Both the position numbers and the translations under genes were made by a program. A model generated the notes under the pieces. The model was not told the DNA's origin. It made no database searches and saw nothing but the letters and a program-made list of their open reading frames with translations. Positions 1 to 10,959 of a stretch of DNA of 64,000 nucleotides are shown piece by piece. Source of the DNA: DASYLJ01 sp036009625. Lineage in GTDB: Bacteria > Desulfobacterota > Binatia > DP-6. The stretch's first letter is position 1; each line of letters begins with the position of its first letter. The stretch spans positions 23,654-87,653 of the forward strand of contig DASYLJ010000108.1 in assembly GCA_036009625.1 (NCBI GenBank). The letters are read 5' to 3'.

Positions 1-798
1 GGAGCCGATTCGCGGACGGCGGCCAACGATTCGGCGGGCGGCCGTACGCAGGTCAGCGGTCTGGTCGCGGCGGGGGCGATTGCACTCGTCCTCGTGTTCT
101 TCACCGGACCGCTTCGCTACGCGCCGATCGCCGCGCTCGGCGCGGTGCTGATCAAGTCGGCGATGTCGTTGATCGACGTGAAGGCGTTTCGGGAGATTCT
201 GCGTCTCGAACGGGTCGAGTTCCTCCTTGCGGTACTGACCACCCTCGGCGTCGTGTGGTTCGGGGCCATCGATGCCGTGCTCGTCGCGGTCCTGCTGGCG
301 ACGCTCCGGTTCGTTCACATCGCGGCACGTCCCAACGTGGAGTTGCTGGGCGCTCAGCCCGATGTGCGAGGCTTTCACGACCTGCAGCACTTTCCCGGCG
401 CACAGGCCCCACCCGGCCTCGTGCTGTTCCGCTTCGACGGTCCGCTGACCTTCTTCAATGCCCCGTACTTCAAGGAACGCCTCCTCGCGGCGGCCAATGC
501 AGCCGGTCCCGGTCTGCGCGCCGTCGTCATCGACGCGACGAGCTTCTCGACACGAGAAGACACGACGGCCGTGTTCATGCTGATCGAGCTGCGCGATCTC
601 CTACGCGCACGTGGCGTGGAGGTCGTGCTGGCGGGAAAGCGACACCTCATCGAGCAGTGGCGGCAGAAGCGGGGCTTCCCGAGCGACCACATCGACGGCA
701 CGGGCGCAGTCCGGCTCTTCTCGACGCTCGACGACGCCGTCGAGGCGTTCACCGTCGCGCCGGACCCCGCCGTCGCGCGCGAGCCGGGTCAGGGCTGA
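1..798 (+). CDS. SulP-family anion transporter, C-terminal part with STAS domain (partial)
   Basis: The frame is open from the first base, so the 5' part lies outside the window; 265 codons are visible. The first residues read like the conserved SulP stretch (R-T-A-x-N-D-x-A-G-G-R-T-Q) that precedes the last membrane helices. Two or three hydrophobic segments follow up to about residue 105. A soluble STAS domain occupies roughly residues 130-245; its helix-capping region reads T-R-E-D-T. SulP proteins move sulfate, bicarbonate or other anions across the inner membrane, and the STAS domain is regulatory. The substrate cannot be read from this fragment. Confidence 0.85.
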   Translation, partial: GADSRTAANDSAGGRTQVSGLVAAGAIALVLVFFTGPLRYAPIAALGAVLIKSAMSLIDVKAFREILRLERVEFLLAVLTTLGVVWFGAIDAVLVAVLLATLRFVHIAARPNVELLGAQPDVRGFHDLQHFPGAQAPPGLVLFRFDGPLTFFNAPYFKERLLAAANAAGPGLRAVVIDATSFSTREDTTAVFMLIELRDLLRARGVEVVLAGKRHLIEQWRQKRGFPSDHIDGTGAVRLFSTLDDAVEAFTVAPDPAVAREPGQG

Positions 799-840
799 CG
801 ATGTCGAAGCGCGTCGTCGCCGGGCTCATGGTCGCGCAAG

Positions 841-900
841 GTCGCCCCCGTACTGACGGCGAAGCGGGCAAGCCCAGTCCCTTGCCAGGGCCGTACGGGA
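841..900 (+). promoter_or_regulatory. nested hairpin leader upstream of the DUF3313 lipoprotein
   Basis: Two nested inverted repeats lie just upstream of the proposed GTG start at 918. The outer arms are CCCGTAC (847-853) and GTACGGG (893-899). The inner arms are GGCAAG (867-872) and CTTGCC (881-886). The structure could be an RNA leader or a terminator for the SulP gene. No known riboswitch class is recognised. Confidence 0.3.
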
Positions 901-917
901 ACCGATATGCGGCTCGC

Positions 918-1592
918 GTGCGTTTCACCCGTTCCGCTCTGGTCGTCGCGAGCCTCGTCGTGGCGCTCTCCGTGGTCGCCTGCGCGAAGCGGGTCACGCC
1001 GGTCCTGAACGCGGCCGAGATGTCGGGCTTCCTGGACGACTACTCGCGTCTGGTGCCGGGAGGCCCGGATCAGCCGACGTTCGTGTACCACGATCGACGG
1101 GCCACCCTCGCGGCCTACGATCGCATCCTCTTCGAGCCGGTCACGATCTGGCGCAGCGGCAAGCAGTCGCTCGCCGACATCCCGCCGGAGGATCTCGAAC
1201 GCCTGGCGTTCGAGCTGCAGCGTGCGGTGCGTACCCGGTTGGAGCGTTCGTTTCGGCTCGTCGACCAGCCCGGCCCCGGCGTGCTCCGCATCCGCCTCGG
1301 CCTCACGCAGGCGCGGCAGGACGATCCGGTGCTCGACGTCTTCACGTACGCGGTCCCGCCGACGGCGGCCTTCTCCGGTGACGAGCCGCTCGCGCCGGCG
1401 ACGCGGACGTTCGTCGACGCGGCCGCCCTCGAGGGCGAGCTGAGTGACGCGGCGAGCGGCGCGGTCGTGGCGATGGGCGTCGATCGACGCCGGGCGCACC
1501 AGTTGCAGACCTGGGCCGACGTGCGTGCGGCGGCCGATCGCTGGGCCGCGTGGTTCGAGGGTCGCCTCGAACGCGCGCGTACCAGCTCCTAG
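918..1592 (+). CDS. DUF3313-type lipoprotein
   Basis: 224 residues. A basic start is followed by a hydrophobic segment ending in a lipobox-like V-V-A-C (Cys around residue 22), so the mature protein is probably lipid-anchored. The rest resembles DUF3313 proteins (pattern A-x-Y-D-x-I-L-F-E-P-V and repeated R-I-R-L-x-L-T). I chose the GTG at 918 because it places the signal peptide at the N terminus; an in-frame ATG at 801 would add about 39 residues of low-complexity sequence. Function is unknown; this family is typically outer-membrane associated. Confidence 0.7.
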   Translation: MRFTRSALVVASLVVALSVVACAKRVTPVLNAAEMSGFLDDYSRLVPGGPDQPTFVYHDRRATLAAYDRILFEPVTIWRSGKQSLADIPPEDLERLAFELQRAVRTRLERSFRLVDQPGPGVLRIRLGLTQARQDDPVLDVFTYAVPPTAAFSGDEPLAPATRTFVDAAALEGELSDAASGAVVAMGVDRRRAHQLQTWADVRAAADRWAAWFEGRLERARTSS

Positions 1593-1602
1593 GGGAGACG
1601 GA

Positions 1603-1893
1603 CTACCGGCACCAGACCGCGGCGTCGCCGTAACAACGGTAGAGCATGTTGCCCTCGCCGTCTTGCATCCACTGTGCCTGGCAGGTGCCGCGCTGCTGGC
1701 CGGTCGTCGGACGGGGCTGACCACCGGAGTCGAAGCATGCCTGGGCGCTGTAGTCCTGCGCGATGGCGATCGCACCGGCGCAGCAATCGCGCTTGCTGGC
1801 GTACGTCCAGCCCGTATCGCCCCAGCCTGGGTACTGCGCGGCCATAGCGGGAACGGCCGCGAGCAGGAACGTGACGACGACGGCGAGCCGCAT
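1603..1893 (-). CDS. small secreted Cys-rich protein
   Basis: 96 residues with an N-terminal signal peptide (hydrophobic stretch ending A-M-A-A). The mature part is about 77 residues with six Cys, including an adjacent C-C pair after a W-T-Y-A-S motif. These Cys probably form disulfides in the periplasm. The frame continues further upstream, but the ATG at 1893 is the only start that gives a signal peptide. Its 3' end is 10 nt from that of the lipoprotein gene on the other strand. No family is recognised. Confidence 0.6.
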   Translation of the reverse strand: MRLAVVVTFLLAAVPAMAAQYPGWGDTGWTYASKRDCCAGAIAIAQDYSAQACFDSGGQPRPTTGQQRGTCQAQWMQDGEGNMLYRCYGDAAVWCR

Positions 1894-2219
1894 GAGTGCT
1901 GCGCTGGTTACCAAGCCGGCGCGGCGATTGCCACCCCGGGACGCGGGCTCGGGCGAGAGGCGCGAGCGGGCCGTGGCGGAGCTTCGGGTCGGAGGCGCTG
2001 TCTGGCTCGGTAGGATGGTGACGCCGGCGCTGCCATGCGCCTCATCCGAACGAAAGAGGAGCCGGGGGAATGTCCCAGTCGACTGGACGCGCGCACAGTC
2101 GCGGAACGCCACAGCGTTGTACGCGCTCTGCGCGTCTCCGCGCGATGTGAGCGGCGGCTAGATCGGAGTCGTCGGCGGGGACTACGCCGACACCGACCGG
2201 CGACGCGAAGACGCCACGA
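1894..2219. other. intergenic region without a supported gene
   Basis: About 325 nt between two minus-strand genes. Open frames here lack coherent protein features. A short hairpin, GTCGGCG/CGCCGAC at 2171-2177 and 2185-2191, lies about 30 nt beyond the end of the LemA operon. It may act as its terminator, although no T-tract follows. Confidence 0.4.
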
Positions 2220-2675
2220 TCAATCGGCGCACGGCCGTTGGGCGCGCATCAGCGCGGCGGCCAGGTGTCCGCGCGATGTGGAGGCCAATGACTGGCAGAG
2301 GGCTTCCGCATCGTCATAGCGTCGCTGCGCAATGTCGTGGCGGTTGAGAGCACCGGCGATCTGATCGCCGAGACGCCCCTCGATGGTCGCAATGTCCCGT
2401 GCCGTCGTGGCGAGCGCACGGTAGGTCGCATGCCGTGCCGTACGAGCCTGGGCTTGCGTCCACGCCGCGGTTGCCGCGTGTACACGCTCCCCAACGTCGG
2501 GACTCCCGTTCAGAATCGAGACGAGGCGCTCTTCGTGAAGGCGTAGCTCTCGGTCCGCCGCTGCGAGATCGACGCGCGCTCGGCGTAGGGCGCGCACGCT
2601 GTCCAACGCCAGCGCCACCGCGAGACACAGCACGAATGCAGCCCCCACCGACGCGAGCACGCGCCCGCGGCTCAC
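2220..2675 (-). CDS. membrane-anchored coiled-coil protein, third gene of the LemA/TPM operon
   Basis: 151 residues. One N-terminal transmembrane helix (about residues 8-26) is followed by an Ala/Arg/Glu-rich helical region likely to form coiled coils. The GTG start overlaps the lemA stop as GTGA, implying translational coupling. No named family is recognised. A helical membrane protein beside LemA suggests a partner of the LemA/TPM membrane complex; this is inference from context only. Confidence 0.6.
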   Translation of the reverse strand: MSRGRVLASVGAAFVLCLAVALALDSVRALRRARVDLAAADRELRLHEERLVSILNGSPDVGERVHAATAAWTQAQARTARHATYRALATTARDIATIEGRLGDQIAGALNRHDIAQRRYDDAEALCQSLASTSRGHLAAALMRAQRPCAD

Positions 2676-3220
2676 GAAAGGCTCACGCGTGGCAATCGAT
2701 CGGCCTCCGGTGGCGCGTCGAAGAACGTCTTCAGCTGAAACTGGTGCAGCGCGGCCACGATGTTCGACGGCGCCGATTCGCATCGCGTGTTGTACGCGTT
2801 GACCGTGGCGTTGTACGCCTGACGTCGATCGGCGATGCGGTTCTCCGTGCCGGAGAGCTCTTGCTGGAGTGCCCGGAACTGCGCGTCGGCCTTGAGCTCC
2901 GGATACGCTTCCGCCACTGCGAGAAGGCGCGCGACGAGCTGCGTCGTGGCCGGCTCGGCTGCGTTGGCCTCGGTGGCGTTCGCTACGCGTCCCAGGCGTA
3001 GCGCAGTCGTTTCGGCGAGGGCGTGCCTTTCGTGCGCCGCGTATCCTTTGGTGGTCTCGACCAAGTTCGCGATCAGATCGACCCGCCGCTTCAGTTCGAC
3101 CTCCACATTCGCCCAGCTCTGGTCCACGGCATAGCGGCTGCCGATCAGCCCATTGAACGTGGACAGGTACCAGACAACGCACAAAGCACCGATCGCCAGA
3201 ACTCCGAGGGTGAAGGCCAT
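2672..3220 (-). CDS. LemA family protein
   Basis: 182 residues. An N-terminal transmembrane helix is followed by the LemA signature (Y-N-x-L-I/F-N-G-L-I-G-type start, then V-D-x-x-W-A-N-V-E-V-x-L-K-R-R-x-D-L-I-x-N-L-V) and long helices ending in a K-T-F-F-D-A motif. LemA proteins are inner-membrane helical proteins often paired with TPM-domain proteins. The start is 1 nt after the upstream TPM gene's stop, and the next gene overlaps its stop, so the three genes form one operon. Confidence 0.85.
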   Translation of the reverse strand: MAFTLGVLAIGALCVVWYLSTFNGLIGSRYAVDQSWANVEVELKRRVDLIANLVETTKGYAAHERHALAETTALRLGRVANATEANAAEPATTQLVARLLAVAEAYPELKADAQFRALQQELSGTENRIADRRQAYNATVNAYNTRCESAPSNIVAALHQFQLKTFFDAPPEADRLPRVSLS

Positions 3221-3221
3221 G

Positions 3222-4505
3222 TCACCAACTCCGCGAGGCGCCGCCGCCTCCGCTGGAGCCGCCACCGAACGAACCTCCTCCCGAGCCTCCTCCCGACCCA
3301 CCCCACGACCCGCCGCTCGATCCGCCGCCGAAACTGTCGCTGGAAACTCCTCCGGCACCTCCATACGAGGATTCCAGCATCGAGGTGGTCTGCGATTGCC
3401 TCACGTCGTAGCGACACGACAGACACCAGGAGTGGCATTCGTCGAGACCCGTCGACGTACTCGTGGGGAACGAGATGGTCCGCCGCTCCTCCTTGCACGT
3501 GCGGTGCTTGCAACGTGGACACTCGAACAACTCCGAGAACCAGTTGTCGTGGTGCGGAACGTGCGTCGACAGGCATGCGTGGCAAAGCCACACGTCGTAG
3601 TCGACAGAACCGAGCTTCTCTTCGAGCCGCTGGGCGGCTTTCAAGTACTTCGCTTCGGATCGCTCGTCGAGCAGCTCCACGTCGTTGCCGCACTTCGGAC
3701 ACGTGCGCCGTCCATAGCGGCGATAGACTATGGCGCTGGCAACGAACGCGAGCAGCGGACAGATGACCAGGCCAATCACACGACCGGGCTCGTTGGAGTT
3801 GGCGTAGATTGCGGGACCGGCCGCGGCGACCAGGCCGACGGCGAGGACCGCAAAACCTGACCGCGGAAAATGGCGGCGTCGCTTGCAGTAGATGCTCACG
3901 AGCGCGGTGACCAAGGAGGCGACTAGAGCAAGGATGGCCGAGGTATTCGCGTCCCGCAGCCTCCGGCGGATCCACTGCGGTGCCGAGTTTGGGACGCCGC
4001 GCGCCGCCTCGGGTTGCTCTCGCAGCACGGCGATGATCGCCTGCGCGGTGTCGCTGATCCCGCCCGAGTAGTCTCCCGCCCTGAAGCGCGGAATCGCATG
4101 TGAATCGAGCAAGCTCCCGCAGAGCTCGTCGGGTAGTATCGGCTCGAGACCGTAGCCGACCTCGATGCGAGCTTTGCGGTCGTTCGGCGCAACCAGGAGC
4201 AGGACACCGTTGTTTCGATCCCGCGCCCCGATGCCCCACTCGTCCATGAGCGCGTTCGCGTAGCTCTCGACAGTTTGCCCGTCGAGCGACGGTACCGTCA
4301 CGATCGCGACCTGTGCGCTGGTCGTGCGTTCGACGTCGGTGAGATCGTTCGCGAGCGCCTGGCGATCCGCGTCTGACATGACGCGTGCCAGGTCGTAGAC
4401 ACGCCGGCCGGGTTCCGGCGTGGGCATGGCGGCGACACACGTCGTTCCGATCGCGGCGATCAGCGTCGCTGCCAGGACGGGTGTCCAGCGACTTCGGGTC
4501 ATCAT
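3222..4505 (-). CDS. TPM-domain (YgcG-like) membrane protein with zinc-ribbon insert and Gly/Ser tail
   Basis: 427 residues from the ATG at 4505; a frame start at 4532 would place extra residues before the signal peptide. The order is signal peptide (to about residue 25), TPM domain (about 30-165; starts R-V-Y-D-L-A-R-V and has V-A-I-V-T-V-P-S-L-D-G), two or three membrane helices (about 185-260), then a region with several C-x2-C pairs resembling zinc ribbons, and a terminal Gly/Ser-rich tail ending S-R-S-W. The YgcG/Psb32 type usually has TPM, TM and Gly-rich tail; the Cys-rich insert is extra. It is the first gene of the LemA operon. Confidence 0.8.
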   Translation of the reverse strand: MMTRSRWTPVLAATLIAAIGTTCVAAMPTPEPGRRVYDLARVMSDADRQALANDLTDVERTTSAQVAIVTVPSLDGQTVESYANALMDEWGIGARDRNNGVLLLVAPNDRKARIEVGYGLEPILPDELCGSLLDSHAIPRFRAGDYSGGISDTAQAIIAVLREQPEAARGVPNSAPQWIRRRLRDANTSAILALVASLVTALVSIYCKRRRHFPRSGFAVLAVGLVAAAGPAIYANSNEPGRVIGLVICPLLAFVASAIVYRRYGRRTCPKCGNDVELLDERSEAKYLKAAQRLEEKLGSVDYDVWLCHACLSTHVPHHDNWFSELFECPRCKHRTCKEERRTISFPTSTSTGLDECHSWCLSCRYDVRQSQTTSMLESSYGGAGGVSSDSFGGGSSGGSWGGSGGGSGGGSFGGGSSGGGGASRSW

Positions 4506-5293
4506 CGCACTCGAGCATGGTGGAGTCGTCATCGTCGAGTATTCGTCGAATGAGAAATATGGCCTCCAGCACCATGGAGGTGCCAGCCTCAGATGCCGTG
4601 GCGCCTCGAGCCAGGCGCGCTAGGCCGTTGCACCATCACTCCTTGCTCGAGTGTAAGCGAACTTGCAACCCAGTTTCTGTTGCTACCTCCCGCCCGCCCC
4701 AGGGACCATGCGGTCGCGGCGCGGGGTGAAGCACGGGTCGAGCCCGTGGCGCGTGCGTCTGCACGCGACGAAGACCACGCCGGCGGATAGACGATCGGAC
4801 GAGGGGTCGATGGAAAAATCGCCAATCGGAAACGCCGGGGGGTAGCCGCGTTTCCGGGTTGCGCGTCACGTCACATCGGTGGACCGGCGAAGTTGGTCGG
4901 CACGCAGAGATCCCGACACTGGCCGAGCCGCTGCGTTTGCTGTCCGAACTGGTCGCGAGGAGGAGCGACGGCGGTGGATTCAGGCTACCTTGCTCGTCGT
5001 CGTGTAGCAGAGCAGGGCTCCGGGGTGCTCGCCACCGGATGTTCGTTCCTACTGGCAGGGACGGGGAGTCGCTTCGGCCTGCGCGGCGCCACCTGGACGG
5101 CCTCGAACGCGGTCTGCTGTCAGCGTGGGGCTGCGTCGGTGACGGTGGCTCAGTGCTGAAGTGGCTCTCCTAGAGGACGTCGCAACCACGACGGGTCGAG
5201 GACCGACTGGGGCGCCGGCGGGTTCCTGATCGAGACGGGCCGCCCGAGCCTTGGATGGACCTCGGCCGGCGGTATTTGCTAGGCACTGTCGCG
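4506..5293. other. long intergenic region without a supported gene
   Basis: Nearly 800 nt separate the divergent TPM operon and the LLM oxidoreductase. It holds a small hairpin CACGGG/CCCGTG around 4732-4748. A plus-strand open frame at about 4893-5159 has two C-C pairs but no signal peptide, usual start context or recognised family. I do not call it a gene. Promoters for both flanking genes must lie here. Confidence 0.4.
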
Positions 5294-6343
5294 ATGCGAG
5301 TTGAAGGCTTCGTCATGGATCACGACTGGGGCGCCGCTGCCGAGAGCGCGCGCCGCATCGAGGCCGCTGGTTTCGACTCCCTCGCCGTGCCCGAGATCAA
5401 CGCCGATCCTTTCCTGCTGCTCGCCGCGGCAGCCTCCGCGACCACGCGCGTCGGTCTCCGCACCGCGATCGCGGTGGCGTTTCCCCGCAGTCCCATGGTG
5501 GTGGCGCAGATCGCGTGGGACCTGCAGCGCAACTCGCGCGGGCGCTTCGGGCTCGGCCTCGGCACGCAGGTGAAGGGGCACAACGAGCGCCGCTTCAGCG
5601 TGCCGTGGACGCCGGATGCGGCGGTGCGGCTGGGCGAATACGTCGAGTCCCTGCGGGCGATCTGGCACACCTGGCGGACTGGCGCGCCCCTGGCGTTCGA
5701 GGGAACGCACTATCGCTTCACGCTCATGACGCCGGAGTTCGTACCACCGCCGCTCGAGATTCCGGACCCGCCCGTCTACGTCGCGGCCGTCCGGCCGGCG
5801 ATGCTGCGGCTCGCGGGCCGCGTCTGCGACGGCGTGCGGCTGCACGGCTTCTGCACGCGCCGCTATCTGGAGGAGGTGGCACTGCCGAGCCTGGAGACGG
5901 GCTTGCGACAGGCGGGCCGCCACCGCGAGGAGTTCGAGGTCTGCGGCGGCGGCTTCGTGGTCACGGGACCAGACGATGCCACGGTCGCTCGCATGAGCGA
6001 GGCGATCCGCTACCGCATCGCGTTCTACGGCTCGACCCGCAGCTACCACCCGGTCCTGGCCGTCCACGGCTGGGAGGATCTGGGGATGGAGCTGCATCAG
6101 CTCTCGAAGCGGGGCCGCTGGAGCGAGATGGCGGCGCTCGTCACCGACGACGTCTTGCGCGAGTTCTGCGCGGTCGCCACCTACGACCGGCTGCCCGCGG
6201 CGATCGCCGAACGCTTCGGCGGGCTGTCCGACGGCATCGAGCTCGGCCTGCCGGAGATGTCGGTATCGGAAAGCCGTGAGCTGCTCAGCGACATCCAGCG
6301 CCTTCCGGCAAGGTTCGCCGGACGCCACCGCGCGTGGTCCTGA
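5294..6343 (+). CDS. LLM-class (probably F420-dependent) oxidoreductase
   Basis: 349 residues, a TIM-barrel luciferase-like monooxygenase fold of the TIGR03617 type. Typical features are the early A-x-x-x-E-x-x-G-F-D-S-L-x-V-P-E strand, T-x-R-V-G-L-R-T-A-I-A-V-A-F-P-R-S-P, and a G-R-F-G-L-G-L-G-T-Q-V-K-G-H-x-E-R-R segment. Members generally use coenzyme F420 or FMN for hydride transfer. The substrate is unknown. I chose the ATG at 5294 because homology begins there; an upstream ATG at 5255 adds 13 unlikely residues. No F420 biosynthesis genes are in view. Confidence 0.85.
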   Translation: MRVEGFVMDHDWGAAAESARRIEAAGFDSLAVPEINADPFLLLAAAASATTRVGLRTAIAVAFPRSPMVVAQIAWDLQRNSRGRFGLGLGTQVKGHNERRFSVPWTPDAAVRLGEYVESLRAIWHTWRTGAPLAFEGTHYRFTLMTPEFVPPPLEIPDPPVYVAAVRPAMLRLAGRVCDGVRLHGFCTRRYLEEVALPSLETGLRQAGRHREEFEVCGGGFVVTGPDDATVARMSEAIRYRIAFYGSTRSYHPVLAVHGWEDLGMELHQLSKRGRWSEMAALVTDDVLREFCAVATYDRLPAAIAERFGGLSDGIELGLPEMSVSESRELLSDIQRLPARFAGRHRAWS

Positions 6344-6475
6344 GGGCCGCTCTCGTCCCCGCGAACGGCCGCACCGAATCAACTCCAGGGGGGGGGCAGT
6401 GTGCCGGAACGGGGGCGCGCCGGCGACGGCCCGGAGGCCACCGGTCGCCGTGGCGGCCCGAGCACCCGAGACCCG

Positions 6476-6835
6476 ATGACAGGTCGCACGAGCTTCGACT
6501 ATACCGGCCTCATGATCGAAACCATTTCCCGCATGGCGAAGACTCTGGGTGGCTCCGGCGTCGAAGGCGTGGCGAACGACGCGCGTTTCCTGGTGGAGGG
6601 ACACGACGGCAGCCGACTACGCGTAGCCCTCGAGACCGTTCAGCAGCGGTTCATCAGCGAGCTGGTGGACGCCTCCGGCACCACGCGTGTCACTCTCGAT
6701 GTCGGGCCGGTGTCCAACGTCACCGAGGATGCCAAGCGCCATCCCGGACGGCTGACGCTGCACTTCGGCAGCACCGTCATCCTGATCGATAGCCAGCCGA
6801 CCCTTACCGTCCAGGTGATCGCGAAACCCGACTGA
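6476..6835 (+). CDS. hypothetical soluble protein
   Basis: 119 residues starting M-T-G-R-T-S-F-D-Y. There is no signal peptide or membrane segment. The second half is rich in alternating beta-strand residues (V-T-L-D-V, L-T-L-H-F, V-I-L-I-D, L-T-V-Q-V). A short N-terminal helix (M-I-E-T-I-S-R-M-A-K) precedes it. It follows the LLM oxidoreductase after about 130 nt. No family is recognised. Confidence 0.5.
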   Translation: MTGRTSFDYTGLMIETISRMAKTLGGSGVEGVANDARFLVEGHDGSRLRVALETVQQRFISELVDASGTTRVTLDVGPVSNVTEDAKRHPGRLTLHFGSTVILIDSQPTLTVQVIAKPD

Positions 6836-7139
6836 CACGGCGGCGACCTTCGCGCGGCCAACGGGCCGCGAACGCGGTGTCGGCCGCGTTCACCTGCTGC
6901 CGCCCGGCTTGCAGTAGAGGAACGATCCGGCTCGGGTACAGAACTGCGACCGACGCCGGACGCCGTCGATGCTAGAGCGCTACCACACCGTCACGCTCGA
7001 CGACCTGCGGACTGCAGCGGCGCGAGGAAGTGACCACCGAGTCGTCGTTCCGATGAGAACGCGCAGAGTAGCTAGTGTCAGGGGCGTGGGTGGATGAGTT
7101 GGACGAGTGCTGACGAATTGGAATTGCGCAAACGAAAAG
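6836..7139. other. intergenic region, nothing recognised
   Basis: About 300 nt between the hypothetical protein and the tRNA. A minus-strand stretch near 6900-6970 has a short protein-like C-terminal reading, but it is preceded by a stop and has no start. No gene is supported. Confidence 0.4.
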
Positions 7140-7212
<73 letters not shown>

Positions 7213-7368
7213 ACATGGAACGCGCCAGGACGGCGCAACGGACGACGACGGCGGGTGGTATTGCGAGGAACCCCGCGTATACCCACCGGTCCCGAGAGGG
7301 TCAACCCCGAACACGCTCCGGGGCGGCCCGACCGACCGAATGTCGGGCCGCCCCACCGCCACGAACGC

Positions 7369-7638
7369 CTATCGCCGCGTCCCCGGCCCGACACGTCCCT
7401 GGACCTTCCTCCCACCCCGCGGCGCTCCCGGCGCATCCCAGCCCGTGCCGCCCTGCCGCCATCCGCCGCCATTGACCGGCGACGGAAGCTGACGGCGCTC
7501 TTCCACTTCCTCGGCGAAGCGTTGCGCACGCAACAGATCCGTTGCGCGCGGTGCTTCATCCTTCGGCACTCGCCGAGCGGCGAACACGGCCGGAACCCCG
7601 AGAAACCCAACCACCAGCACCACCACGAGCGTTCGCAT
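7369..7638 (-). CDS. small secreted hypothetical protein
   Basis: 89 residues from the ATG at 7638. A signal peptide (M-R-T followed by a run of Val/Leu, ending V-F-A-A) precedes a short, Arg-, Gly- and Pro-rich mature part with a helical E-E-V-E-E-R-R segment. No Cys are present. It lies between the tRNA and the copper ATPase and has no recognised family. Confidence 0.5.
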   Translation of the reverse strand: MRTLVVVLVVGFLGVPAVFAARRVPKDEAPRATDLLRAQRFAEEVEERRQLPSPVNGGGWRQGGTGWDAPGAPRGGRKVQGRVGPGTRR

Positions 7639-7711
7639 GCGGGGAATAGAGTGCATGCGGCGTGCCGTCGCCTTTGACTCCGCGTCGGTCCAGCCTTAAC
7701 CGCTAGGCGGC

Positions 7712-10108
<2,397 letters not shown>

Positions 10109-10146
10109 GCTTGACGCTGCCGGCGTCCCTCTGCGAGACGCGGCGC

Positions 10147-10959
10147 ATGGACTACCACGGTCGCACGGCGATCATCACCGGCGTGTCGTCGGGCATCGGC
10201 CGCCAGCTCGCGCTCGACTTCGCGGCGCGCGGCGCATCGCTGGTGGTGTGCGCGCGTCGCGCCGAGCCGCTCGCCGAGGTGGCGCGCGCGTGCGGACCGA
10301 ACGTCGAGGCGCTGGTCGGTGACGTCGCCGATCGCGCCTTCACCGACGGCCTGGTGACGCGCGCGCTCGCGCGCTTCGGGCGCCTCGACGTCGTCGTCAA
10401 CAACGCCGGCATCTCGAAGCACAAGCAGCTCTACGACGTGACGCCCGACGAGATCGAGTACGTCATGCGGGTGAACTTCCTGGCGCCGGCGTGGCTCACG
10501 CTCGCCGCGATGCGGCCGATGCTGGCGCGCGGCGAGGGATGGATCGTCAACGTGTCGTCGGTGGCGGGCAAGCTGCCGCCGCCGCGCGAGGCGGTGTACG
10601 CGGCGTCGAAGTTCGCGCTCACCGGCTTCACCGAGGGCTGTGGCCTCGACCTCGCCGGCTCGGGCATTCACACGGCCGTCATCCACGTCGGCCCGATCGA
10701 CACCGAGATCTGGCAGAAGACCGACGAGCCGACGGCGTTCCAGGGCCGCAAGCTGCCGCCGAGTGCGGTGTCGGCGGCGGTGTTCGACTGCATCGCACGC
10801 CGACGACACGAGGCGTGGGTGCCGTGGACGATGCGCTTCGCGTGGCTGCTCCGGGTGCTGGCCCCCGGGATGTTCCGCGCCGGCGCGGCGCGTTTCGATC
10901 CGGTGCCGCCGGCGGTGATCGAGCGCGCCCGCGTCAGTGCGCGATCAGCGCACCCATGA
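10147..10959 (+). CDS. short-chain dehydrogenase/reductase (SDR)
   Basis: 270 residues. The Rossmann motif is T-G-V-S-S-G-I-G; the N-N-A-G motif follows, and then catalytic Ser (N-V-S-S) and Y-A-A-S-K. The C-terminal extension (W-V-P-W-T-M-R-F-A-W-L-L-R-V-L) is hydrophobic, as in membrane-associated SDRs of the DHRS7 type. The substrate is unknown. The ATG at 10147 fits the Rossmann start; an in-frame start at 10111 would add 12 residues. Its 3' end overlaps the end of the convergent ZIP gene by 26 nt. Confidence 0.85.
   Translation: MDYHGRTAIITGVSSGIGRQLALDFAARGASLVVCARRAEPLAEVARACGPNVEALVGDVADRAFTDGLVTRALARFGRLDVVVNNAGISKHKQLYDVTPDEIEYVMRVNFLAPAWLTLAAMRPMLARGEGWIVNVSSVAGKLPPPREAVYAASKFALTGFTEGCGLDLAGSGIHTAVIHVGPIDTEIWQKTDEPTAFQGRKLPPSAVSAAVFDCIARRRHEAWVPWTMRFAWLLRVLAPGMFRAGAARFDPVPPAVIERARVSARSAHP

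Noticed and set aside
4893..5159. A small Cys-rich protein resembling the one at 1603-1893 (W-T-x-S then C-C)
   Set aside because: There is no signal peptide, the match is a few residues only, and two frames overlap here equally well. Kept as intergenic.
6890..6975. A minus-strand C-terminal protein-like reading before the tRNA
   Set aside because: It has an in-frame stop immediately upstream and no start codon.
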